From Nitrospira sp. (lineage in GTDB: Bacteria > Nitrospirota > Thermodesulfovibrionia > Thermodesulfovibrionales > SM23-35), in contig VGWZ01000017.1 in assembly GCA_016873595.1 (NCBI GenBank), positions 1 through 15,949 of the forward strand: a stretch of DNA of 15,949 nucleotides. The letters run 5' to 3'. How positions within the stretch are numbered: position 1 is the first letter of the stretch; every line of letters starts with the position of its first letter. Both the position numbers and the translations under genes were made by a program. Shown here in pieces: positions 1 to 5,459 of this stretch. The notes under the pieces are model-generated. The model was not told the origin of the DNA, searched no databases, and was given only the letters and a program-made list of their open reading frames with translations.

Positions 1-167
1 AGTATTTGAAACTCAGGAATCTTTGTATTGGGGGTTAAAAAGGTTTTTGTCTACTTCTCTTTTTTATATTTTTCAATTATTTCAACAGCTTGTATGATTT
101 GCGAATCAAAAACTCAGGAAACTCCAGAGAAAGTTTTGGTAGAAAAATGGTAGAAATGGGCAATATA
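1..167. other. Non-coding left flank of the integrated element
   Basis: No convincing gene is seen here. The stretch is AT-rich. The 11-mer AAACTCAGGAA occurs twice (near 8 and near 110). A 20-codon open segment on the minus strand (113 down to a stop at 51-53) reads VFDSQIIQAVEIIEKYKKEK and could be the tail of an old gene, but it has no start and a stop lies immediately upstream. By the integration geometry this is chromosomal DNA that originally lay just downstream of the initiator tRNA gene. Confidence 0.4.
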
Positions 168-196
168 AAGGGTTTAGGGGATTCCTCTAAACCCTT
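168..196 (-). terminator. Hairpin downstream of the displaced tRNA 3' end (probable ancestral tRNA terminator)
   Basis: Positions 168-180 and 184-196 form a 13-bp stem (one G-T wobble) closed by a 3-base loop. It lies directly beyond the 3' end of the tRNA fragment at 204-251 in the tRNA reading direction. The run of T after it on the minus strand is weak. It fits the original terminator of the tRNA-fMet transcript, which stayed with the chromosome when the element inserted. Confidence 0.5.
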
Positions 197-203
197 GTCA
201 GTC

Positions 204-251
204 TTGGTGGCGGGGAGAGGATTTGAACCTCTGACCTTCGGGTTATGAGCC
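204..251 (-). repeat. Displaced 3' half of tRNA-fMet; distal attachment site of the integrative element
   Basis: These 48 bases are identical to 2495-2542, the 3' half of the intact initiator tRNA, in the same orientation. The identity runs from one base beyond the CCA end through the T arm, variable loop and complete anticodon loop, then stops abruptly just past the anticodon loop. A tRNA 3' duplication ending at the anticodon arm is the classic footprint of a tyrosine-recombinase element that integrates into a tRNA gene. The fragment is not a functional tRNA because it lacks the D arm and the 5' acceptor strand. Confidence 0.9.
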
Positions 252-271
252 GATTTAAAAGTATAAGCTAC

Positions 272-342
272 TATAAAGGTGAGTATAAAGAAATATAAAG
301 ACATCAAGGGATTATACTCTTTTTGCTGATACTCACCTTTAT
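272..342. repeat. 14-bp inverted repeat and TATAAAG direct repeats beside the attachment site
   Basis: ATAAAGGTGAGTAT at 273-286 is repeated perfectly in inverted orientation at 329-342, 42 bases apart. TATAAAG also occurs three times in a row at 272-278, 284-290 and 294-300. The cluster lies 20-90 bases inside the displaced attachment site, where tyrosine integrases and their helper proteins usually bind. Recombinase or excisionase binding is inferred from position only; a remnant regulatory site is also possible. Confidence 0.45.
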
Positions 343-368
343 GTCTCTTTAGGGGTATTTTATGTTAG

Positions 369-390
369 TCCGTTAGAAAACGGTTAGAAA
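369..390. repeat. Candidate integrase arm-type site, left end
   Basis: TCCGTTAGAAAA at 369-380 is followed directly by a similar CGGTTAGAAA at 381-390. The same 12-mer recurs at 2376-2387 near the other end, again beside a CGGTTAG. The two copies lie at similar distances (roughly 110-120 bases) from their respective attachment cores. This symmetry suggests arm-type integrase binding sites, but no consensus for this integrase is known to me. Confidence 0.35.
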
Positions 391-403
391 GGAAATACAC
401 CAC

Positions 404-448
404 ATCCCCTGTCCTGTGGTATTCATAGGGCAGGGGATTATTTTTTTT
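404..448 (+). terminator. Strong rho-independent terminator with no gene upstream
   Basis: Positions 404-415 and 427-438 form a 12-bp stem (ATCCCCTGTCCT with AGGGCAGGGGAT, one G-U pair) with an 11-base loop, followed by eight T at 441-448. It insulates the toxin-antitoxin promoter from transcription entering from the left. No coding sequence ends before it, so either a gene was deleted or a short non-coding RNA ends here. Confidence 0.75.
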
Positions 449-481
449 AGGACGTAGATTTTATCAACTTCCTTTAGGGTA

Positions 482-520
482 TTGTCAGCTTGTTATTGTA
501 TTTCATCTGTGATACAATAA
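482..520 (+). promoter_or_regulatory. Promoter and palindromic operator of the toxin-antitoxin operon
   Basis: A -35 element TTGTTA (490-495) and a -10 element TACAAT (513-518) are spaced by 17 bases. A palindrome with perfect 9-bp arms, TTATTGTAT (493-501) and ATACAATAA (512-520), overlaps both elements. This arrangement is expected for autorepression by a ribbon-helix-helix antitoxin. The ribosome-binding site AGGGAGG follows at about 532-538, ahead of the ATG at 544. Confidence 0.7.
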
Positions 521-543
521 ATAAAAATACCAGGGAGGTATAT

Positions 544-804
544 ATGGCTAAAACAGCAATGATAAGAGCAAGAGCTAATGAGGATGTAAAAGCCGAGGCC
601 GAGGCTATATTAAATCGTTTAGGTTTAACTTTATCAGAGGCTGTCAATTTATTTCTTAATCAGGTGAGGTTATATAGAGGATTACCTTTTGATGTGAGGA
701 TACCAAACAAAACCACATTGAGAACCTTCAAAAAAACTGATGAAGGCAAGGAGCTTGTAAAGTGTAAAGATGCTGACGATATGTTTAGGAAACTTGGGAT
801 TTAA
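544..804 (+). CDS. RelB/DinJ-family antitoxin
   Basis: This 86-residue protein is the antitoxin of a type II toxin-antitoxin pair. The N-terminal part (about residues 1-45) has the ribbon-helix-helix pattern of the RelB/DinJ family: a short basic strand (KTAMIRARANEDVK), then helices ending in the hallmark LGLTLSEAVNLFLNQV. The C-terminal half should wrap around and neutralise the toxin. The ATG at 544 is chosen because it follows a good Shine-Dalgarno (GGGAGG) and matches the family N-terminus; an earlier in-frame ATG at 490 lies inside the promoter and operator. The stop codon overlaps the toxin start by one base (TAATG), so the two are translationally coupled. It probably represses its own promoter through the palindrome at 493-520. 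Confidence 0.9.
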   Translation: MAKTAMIRARANEDVKAEAEAILNRLGLTLSEAVNLFLNQVRLYRGLPFDVRIPNKTTLRTFKKTDEGKELVKCKDADDMFRKLGI

Positions 805-1082
805 TGCTTACACCTTCCTATACAAAGCAGTTTAGAAAAGACATTAAGAGGATTGAGAAATCAGGCAGGCATGATATAGAAAAGTTAAAAGCGGTTATCA
901 GGACACTTATTGATGCTAAACAATTAGACCATAAATATAAAGACCATGTTTTGACAGGCAATTTCAAAGACCGTAGAGAATGCCATATAGAACCAGACTG
1001 GTTGCTGGTCTATAAGGTGGACAGAAAACAAAAGACCATCATCTTTGAGAGGACTGGAAGCCATAGCGATATCTTTGAATAG
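804..1082 (+). CDS. YafQ-family mRNA interferase toxin (RelE/ParE superfamily)
   Basis: This 92-residue toxin should cleave mRNA on the ribosome, as E. coli YafQ does. The family signature is present: HIEPDWLLVYKV at residues 61-72 and FERTGSHSDIF at 81-91. His48, His61, Asp65 and His87 sit where the catalytic and RNA-contact residues of YafQ lie, so the enzyme looks intact. It is directly coupled to the upstream DinJ-like antitoxin by a one-base stop/start overlap. Full length and intact residues contrast with the decayed genes that follow, suggesting the pair is still under selection or arrived late. Confidence 0.9.
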   Translation: MLTPSYTKQFRKDIKRIEKSGRHDIEKLKAVIRTLIDAKQLDHKYKDHVLTGNFKDRRECHIEPDWLLVYKVDRKQKTIIFERTGSHSDIFE

Positions 1083-1164
1083 AGTTATACAGAAACTCAG
1101 GGAATAGGGGTAGCTCCCAAAGCCGTGCACTTTAAAAGCAAAACTCTTAAGCATAAGGCTTGTA

Positions 1165-1390
1165 ATGGATAATACAAAAAACAACATTTTGTTATTGCTG
1201 TTAACAATATTTTTTTTATCATCGTGTTTTAAAGATGAATATCTTCAGAGAGGTTTTAAAAATGAACCAGATGGATTTAGAGGGTTTTAATGGGGTGTAG
1301 ACTTAAAAAAAATCCCCGACATGAAGTTTTGGGCAAAAGAGGGTAAGTTTTTTATGTATGAAAAAGAAGGAGATAAATTAACAATAGAGG
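1165..1390 (+). pseudogene. Broken lipoprotein gene ('GFRGxxWG' family)
   Basis: From the ATG at 1165 the reading encodes a lipoprotein signal peptide: MDNTKNN, a hydrophobic core, and the lipobox LSSC with Cys21. It continues through KNEPDGFRGF to a TAA at 1288-1290. The same frame then goes on as WGVDLKKIPDMKFWAKEG, followed by FFMYEKEGDKLTIEA. From memory this resembles a family of small hypothetical lipoproteins of Nitrospirota and Deltaproteobacteria with an N-E-P-D-G-F-R-G-I-K-W-G stretch. The TAA stands where that family has Lys (AAA), so one base change could have caused the stop. Homology ends near 1390, where integrase-like coding in another frame begins. The family's C-terminal half is missing. 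Confidence 0.6.
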
Positions 1391-2462
1391 CCCTACAAAG
1401 AAAGATGCTCAAAGAGTCTTAACTGATAAACTAAATGAGATTGATAATAAGACCTACAGGGAAATTCCAGAGATAACCTTTAATGAGTTTTCAGAGTTAT
1501 GGCTCAGGGACTATGCAGAGGTAAGCGTTAAGCCTTCCACACTTTTAGGCTATAGGGACATCATTAAAAGACTGCTTAAGCCTGCTTTCGGGAACTGCAA
1601 TCTATCAGATATTACTACAGGGAACTTACAGACATTCATAGCAGATAGGAAAAAATCGGTATCAGCTAAAACAGTCTGCAATGAGATTGTGGTTGTCAAG
1701 GGGATGTTTAAACATGCTTACCGTTGGGGTTATCTTAAAATTAATCCTTTTGAATATGTTGAGCGACCTAAGATAACAAAACCAGAAATTGAAATCCTTA
1801 CACCTGAAGAAGTGGAAAAAATCTTGTCTAAAGCAGATAACCATTACAGGGTAGCCATTTTAACTGATGTCTTCACAGGATTAAGAGCCGGTGAGCTATG
1901 GGGACTGAAATGGATTGATATTGACTGGAACTCAAAACAGATTCATGTTAGGCGATCTCTCTGGAAAGGGCAATTTCAGACACCTAAATCTAAATACTCG
2001 ATCCGTAAAGTTGATATACCTGATTCGCTTATCCAGGAACTCCAAAGATGGAAACTTGTCTGCCCGGTAAATGAGTATGATGTGGTATTCCCCTCTCCTG
2101 AAGGTAAGCTATCTCAACATGACAATGTGGTAAAGAGATACTTCAATCGTGCATTAAGAGAATCAGGATTAAGACAAGTATCCTTCCACAGTATCAGACA
2201 CACCAATGCAAGCATGAGGATAGCATCCGGACAGAATATCAAATACATTCAGACACAGTTAGGACATGTAAGTATCAATATCACTTTAGATGTTTATGGA
2301 CATTTATTCAATGATGCCAACTTCAACAGGCATCAGGTAAGACTTTTAGAGGAATCTTTTAAATCGGTTAGCAATCCGTTAGAAAAACAGGTAAAAGATG
2401 AGTCAGATAGTCTCATCATTCCCTTGCCACATAAGCCTTTACAGGTGGTTGCAAATGCATAA
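1377..2462 (+). pseudogene. Tyrosine recombinase (phage-type integrase), N-terminally truncated
   Basis: The frame is open from 1377 (after TAA 1374-1376) to the stop at 2460-2462, about 361 codons. It encodes a core-binding domain (TKKDAQRVLTDKLNEID, FNEFSELWLRDYA, AKTVCNEIVVVKGMFKHAYR) and a full catalytic domain. Counted from the GTG at 1689, the catalytic residues are Arg66 (TGLRAGE), a Lys at 100-102, His167 and Arg170 (HSIRH), His193 (LGH) and nucleophile Tyr203 (YGH). The arm-binding N-terminus is absent, and no ATG, GTG or TTG occurs in frame before 1689. The natural start was lost, apparently by fusion to the lipoprotein remnant. A product from 1689 would lack most of the core-binding domain, so activity is doubtful. 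The gene points at the tRNA it targeted. Confidence 0.85.
2376..2388. repeat. Candidate integrase arm-type site, right end
   Basis: TCCGTTAGAAAA (2376-2387) matches 369-380 exactly, and CGGTTAG lies just upstream at 2365-2371. It sits within the 3' end of the integrase gene, about 110 bases from the intact attachment core. The function is inferred from the symmetric placement of the two copies. Confidence 0.35.
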
Positions 2463-2490
2463 GGGCTTGCAAAACATGCAAGCCCTTTTT
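2461..2490 (+). terminator. Terminator of the integrase gene
   Basis: AAGGGCTTGC (2461-2470) pairs perfectly with GCAAGCCCTT (2478-2487) around a 7-base loop, and T runs to 2490. The stem overlaps the integrase stop codon. It separates the integrase from the convergent tRNA gene; on the minus strand the hairpin could also mark the end of the tRNA transcript, though without a T run. Confidence 0.85.
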
Positions 2491-2495
2491 GTCAT

Positions 2496-2572
<77 letters not shown>

Positions 2573-2589
2573 ATATATTTTAATATTGT

Positions 2590-2618
2590 AAAATAACGTA
2601 TAAATGTTTTTTTGTCAA
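2590..2618 (-). promoter_or_regulatory. Promoter of the tRNA-fMet gene
   Basis: On the minus strand a perfect -35 TTGACA (2613-2618) is followed after 17 bases by TATTTT (2590-2595), leaving about 10-12 bases to a start point ahead of the tRNA 5' end at 2572. The surroundings are very AT-rich, as expected for a strong stable-RNA promoter. Confidence 0.6.
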
Positions 2619-2707
2619 ACTGTCTTTTCAAACCTAATAGTAATCAGGGATGAACACATACAAAATTTTTCAATTACACGATTACTCATGGTATTATAGT
2701 AAGAATT

Positions 2708-3472
2708 ATGGAATTACTAAGGCAGCTTAGATGGCAGGATCTGGTAGATATTGTTCTAATGTCCCTTATACTCTACCGTCTTTTACTTATCATAAAAGGC
2801 ACAAAGGCTGCACAGATGCTCATCGGACTTGGTGTCCTGCTCTTTGCATCTCTGGTTTCAAAGTATTTTGAGCTTTATACAGTAGGTTGGCTTATACATA
2901 GCTTCTGGGCACAAATTGTTATCGCTATCATCATTCTTTTCCAGCCTGAGATAAGAAGGGCCCTTGCCCAGATGGGAGAGACACAGTTCCTTCAGACATT
3001 TACCTCTGCTGAAGAACTGAAATCCCTCGATGAAATTGTCAGGGCGACCATCGCATTGGCAAACAAGAAGATTGGAGCGCTTATTGTTATAGAACGTGAT
3101 ACAAGTCTCAAGGATTTTGTTGAGATAGGGACACCTCTCGACGCAAAGGTCACGAAAGAATTGCTGATGAGCATATTTCATCCAACCTCGCAGATACATG
3201 ATGGAGCAGTCGTCATTAAAGGGAACAGAGTTGTTGCTGCAGGCTGTTTTTTGCCTATAATACTGAGTTCAGAACAGGACCGGTCACTGGGTACGAGACA
3301 CCGTGCTGGACTTGGTCTTACAGATGAGACAGACGCAGTAGCCATAATTGTTTCTGAAGAAACAGGTGGAATATCAATGGCAATGAATGGAAAGCTCGAA
3401 ACACATCTGGATATGGGAACACTGAGAGATATTCTCACTGACTTATTTACAACAAAGAAGGTAAAGAAGTGA
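2708..3472 (+). CDS. cdaA: Diadenylate cyclase CdaA (c-di-AMP synthase)
   Basis: This enzyme makes cyclic di-AMP from two ATP. The 254-residue protein has three N-terminal membrane segments (about 12-30, 37-51 and 60-79) and then a cytoplasmic DAC domain. The active-site motifs are intact: DGA at 165-167 (in HDGAVVI) and GTRHRAGLG at 195-203. Length and layout match CdaA/YbbP rather than soluble DisA. It heads the operon cdaA-ybbR-glmM, the conserved arrangement in which GlmM and the YbbR protein modulate the cyclase. Its stop overlaps the next start by four bases (GTGA). No strong Shine-Dalgarno precedes the ATG. A possible -10 (TATTAT, 2692-2697) lies so close that the message may be nearly leaderless. 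Confidence 0.95.
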   Translation: MELLRQLRWQDLVDIVLMSLILYRLLLIIKGTKAAQMLIGLGVLLFASLVSKYFELYTVGWLIHSFWAQIVIAIIILFQPEIRRALAQMGETQFLQTFTSAEELKSLDEIVRATIALANKKIGALIVIERDTSLKDFVEIGTPLDAKVTKELLMSIFHPTSQIHDGAVVIKGNRVVAAGCFLPIILSSEQDRSLGTRHRAGLGLTDETDAVAIIVSEETGGISMAMNGKLETHLDMGTLRDILTDLFTTKKVKK

Positions 3473-4116
3473 AGAAACTTTTTTTAGAAAACATTGGTCT
3501 TAAGATCGCATCTGTTTTGCTATCAATATTTCTATGGGTTTTTGTGACTTCCCGTGGCCTTTCAGAAATGTCACTGGATATTCCGCTTGAGTTTAAGAAT
3601 GTCCCGGCAGGACTCGAACTGGTTCATCAGAGTGCGAAAGCAGTGAGTTTAAGCATAAAAGGTCAGGAGAGACTTGTCAAGGACATAAGGTCATCAGATA
3701 TAAGGGTTTATATTGACCTCAATAAAGCAAAAAAAGGTGAGGGTGTTTACTATTTAAATAAAGACAACGTAAAACAACCCCATATGGTAAATGTGATAAA
3801 TATAACTCCTTCTTATGTGAAGGTGCTCCTCGATGAGACAATCACGAAAACAGTCCCGGTGAGGCCAGTGGTTATAGGAACTCCTGAAAGTGGATTTTAT
3901 GTAAAATCTATAGATGTGATGCCAAAAACTGTAGTAATTGAAGGGGTAAGGTCTGAGTTAAAAAAGATGTATAATTTAAAGACTGAGCCAATAGATATCA
4001 CAGGGGTTAATGAGACATTTTCGCATAATGTGAAGCTTGATATAACAGGTGTGAATATGAGGACAAAATCAGATGAGGTGAAAATCAAGGTTATCATTGC
4101 AGGGGGCAGGAAGTGA
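3469..4116 (+). CDS. ybbR: YbbR-domain membrane protein (CdaR-type regulator of CdaA)
   Basis: This 215-residue protein has a single membrane anchor near the N-terminus (about residues 9-28, IGLKIASVLLSIFLWVFV), with the rest outside the cytoplasm. Two YbbR repeats follow, roughly residues 35-115 and 120-212, with the usual 'vPV' start (KTVPVRPVVIG) and 'VxIEGVRSEL' features. In Firmicutes the homologue CdaR interacts with CdaA and tunes c-di-AMP production; Firmicutes versions usually have more repeats, so this is a short form. Translation begins at GTG 3469 inside the cdaA stop (GTGA), and its own stop overlaps the glmM start in the same way. This suggests fixed stoichiometry by translational coupling. 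Confidence 0.9.
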   Translation: MKKLFLENIGLKIASVLLSIFLWVFVTSRGLSEMSLDIPLEFKNVPAGLELVHQSAKAVSLSIKGQERLVKDIRSSDIRVYIDLNKAKKGEGVYYLNKDNVKQPHMVNVINITPSYVKVLLDETITKTVPVRPVVIGTPESGFYVKSIDVMPKTVVIEGVRSELKKMYNLKTEPIDITGVNETFSHNVKLDITGVNMRTKSDEVKIKVIIAGGRK

Positions 4117-5459
4117 AACTCTTTGGAACCGATGGTATAAGAGGCACAGTCAACAAACATCCGATGACACCTGAAACAGTTCTGAGGATAGGTATGGCTG
4201 CTGCACATGTGCTGAGAGCTGAACAAGGAAGAAATATGATCCTCATAGGTAAGGATACAAGACTATCAGGGTATATGATCGAGAGCGCCCTTACCTCAGG
4301 AATATGCTCGATGGGAATGAATGTCACTCTCGTCGGTCCATTGCCTACCCCAGGTATTGCATTCCTCACAAGGACATTACGATTAGATGCGGGAATTGTC
4401 ATATCCGCATCGCATAACCTATTTGAAGATAATGGTATCAAGTTTTTCTCTTCTGACGGGTTTAAACTTCCTGATGGAATCGAAAGGAAAATTGAGGAGC
4501 TCATGCTTGATGACGGACTGCAAAAGGACAGGCCAAAAGGTTCACACATTGGTAAGGCATACCGGCTGGATGATGCAACAGGACGGTATATCGAATATAT
4601 CAAATCAACACTTCCTCGAGGCATGACCTTTGAGGGGATGAAGATAGTTGTTGATTGCGCAAATGGCGCTGCATATAAAACGACCCCCTGGCTTTTACGT
4701 GAACTTGGTGCAGAAGTTGTCTCGATAAATGACAAACCTGATGGGTTGAATATTAATTTGGGATGTGGCTCATTGAATATCGAGAGACTTCAGAAAGAAG
4801 TGAAGCTCCACAAAGCAGACATTGGTATCGCACATGATGGAGATGCAGATAGGGCAATCTTCTGTGATGAAAAGGGGAGAGTCGTTGATGGGGACAAGGT
4901 TATGGGTATGTGGGCAGTGGAAATGAAAAGAAAAGGTATGCTGAGAGGGAATATTGTTGTATCTACTGTGATGAGCAATCTTGGTCTCGAAAAATATCTT
5001 GAAAAGAATGGAATAAAACTGATGAGGACGAGGGTAGGGGATAGATACGTTGTGGAGAAGATGGTCGAGGGAGGATACAAGTTTGGAGGAGAACAGTCAG
5101 GACACATTGTTTTCCTGGATTATAATACAACAGGCGATGGACCTCTTACTGCAGTCCAGGTTCTGTATTTGATGAAGGAGAGGAATGCTCGATTATCTAA
5201 ACTTGCATCCGAGATAAAACTTTATCCTCAGATTTTGAAGAATGTAGAAGTGGAACACAAACATGATATTAAAGCAATCCCGGAGATAGAAGAGGCGATA
5301 AAAGTTGCAGAAGAGAAGCTTGATGGAAAGGGAAGAATACTTGTGAGGCCTTCAGGTACTGAACCAAAAATCAGGGTAATGCTCGAGGGTGAGGACCGAA
5401 AACTCATAACAAAACTTGCTGAGAATATTTCAATGGTTATTAAAGAAAAAATGACCTGA
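4113..5459 (+). CDS. glmM: Phosphoglucosamine mutase GlmM
   Basis: GlmM converts glucosamine-6-phosphate to glucosamine-1-phosphate for UDP-GlcNAc, feeding peptidoglycan and LPS. The 448-residue length is normal. Motifs are in order: substrate-loop start FGTDGIRG (4-11), phosphoserine loop SASHN with Ser100, metal loop DGDADR (242-247), and phosphate-binding RPSGTEP (412-418). The position after SASHN is Leu103, where most family members have Pro; the rest of the loop (FEDNGIKFF) is standard, so activity is expected. The start is GTG 4113, overlapping the ybbR stop (GTGA). GlmM is also known to bind and inhibit CdaA in several bacteria, which explains the operon. Confidence 0.97.
   Translation: MKLFGTDGIRGTVNKHPMTPETVLRIGMAAAHVLRAEQGRNMILIGKDTRLSGYMIESALTSGICSMGMNVTLVGPLPTPGIAFLTRTLRLDAGIVISASHNLFEDNGIKFFSSDGFKLPDGIERKIEELMLDDGLQKDRPKGSHIGKAYRLDDATGRYIEYIKSTLPRGMTFEGMKIVVDCANGAAYKTTPWLLRELGAEVVSINDKPDGLNINLGCGSLNIERLQKEVKLHKADIGIAHDGDADRAIFCDEKGRVVDGDKVMGMWAVEMKRKGMLRGNIVVSTVMSNLGLEKYLEKNGIKLMRTRVGDRYVVEKMVEGGYKFGGEQSGHIVFLDYNTTGDGPLTAVQVLYLMKERNARLSKLASEIKLYPQILKNVEVEHKHDIKAIPEIEEAIKVAEEKLDGKGRILVRPSGTEPKIRVMLEGEDRKLITKLAENISMVIKEKMT

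Noticed and set aside
77..307. Minus-strand open frame over the tRNA fragment
   Set aside because: It is a translation of the tRNA 3' half and its flanks; the same peptide (NPKVRGSNPLPAT) appears over the intact tRNA at 2416-2631.
490..543. Longer antitoxin start at 490
   Set aside because: It would place the start inside the promoter and operator; the ATG at 544 has the Shine-Dalgarno and fits the family.
924..1187. Minus-strand open frame opposite the toxin gene
   Set aside because: It overlaps the well-supported YafQ-like gene and has no family features.
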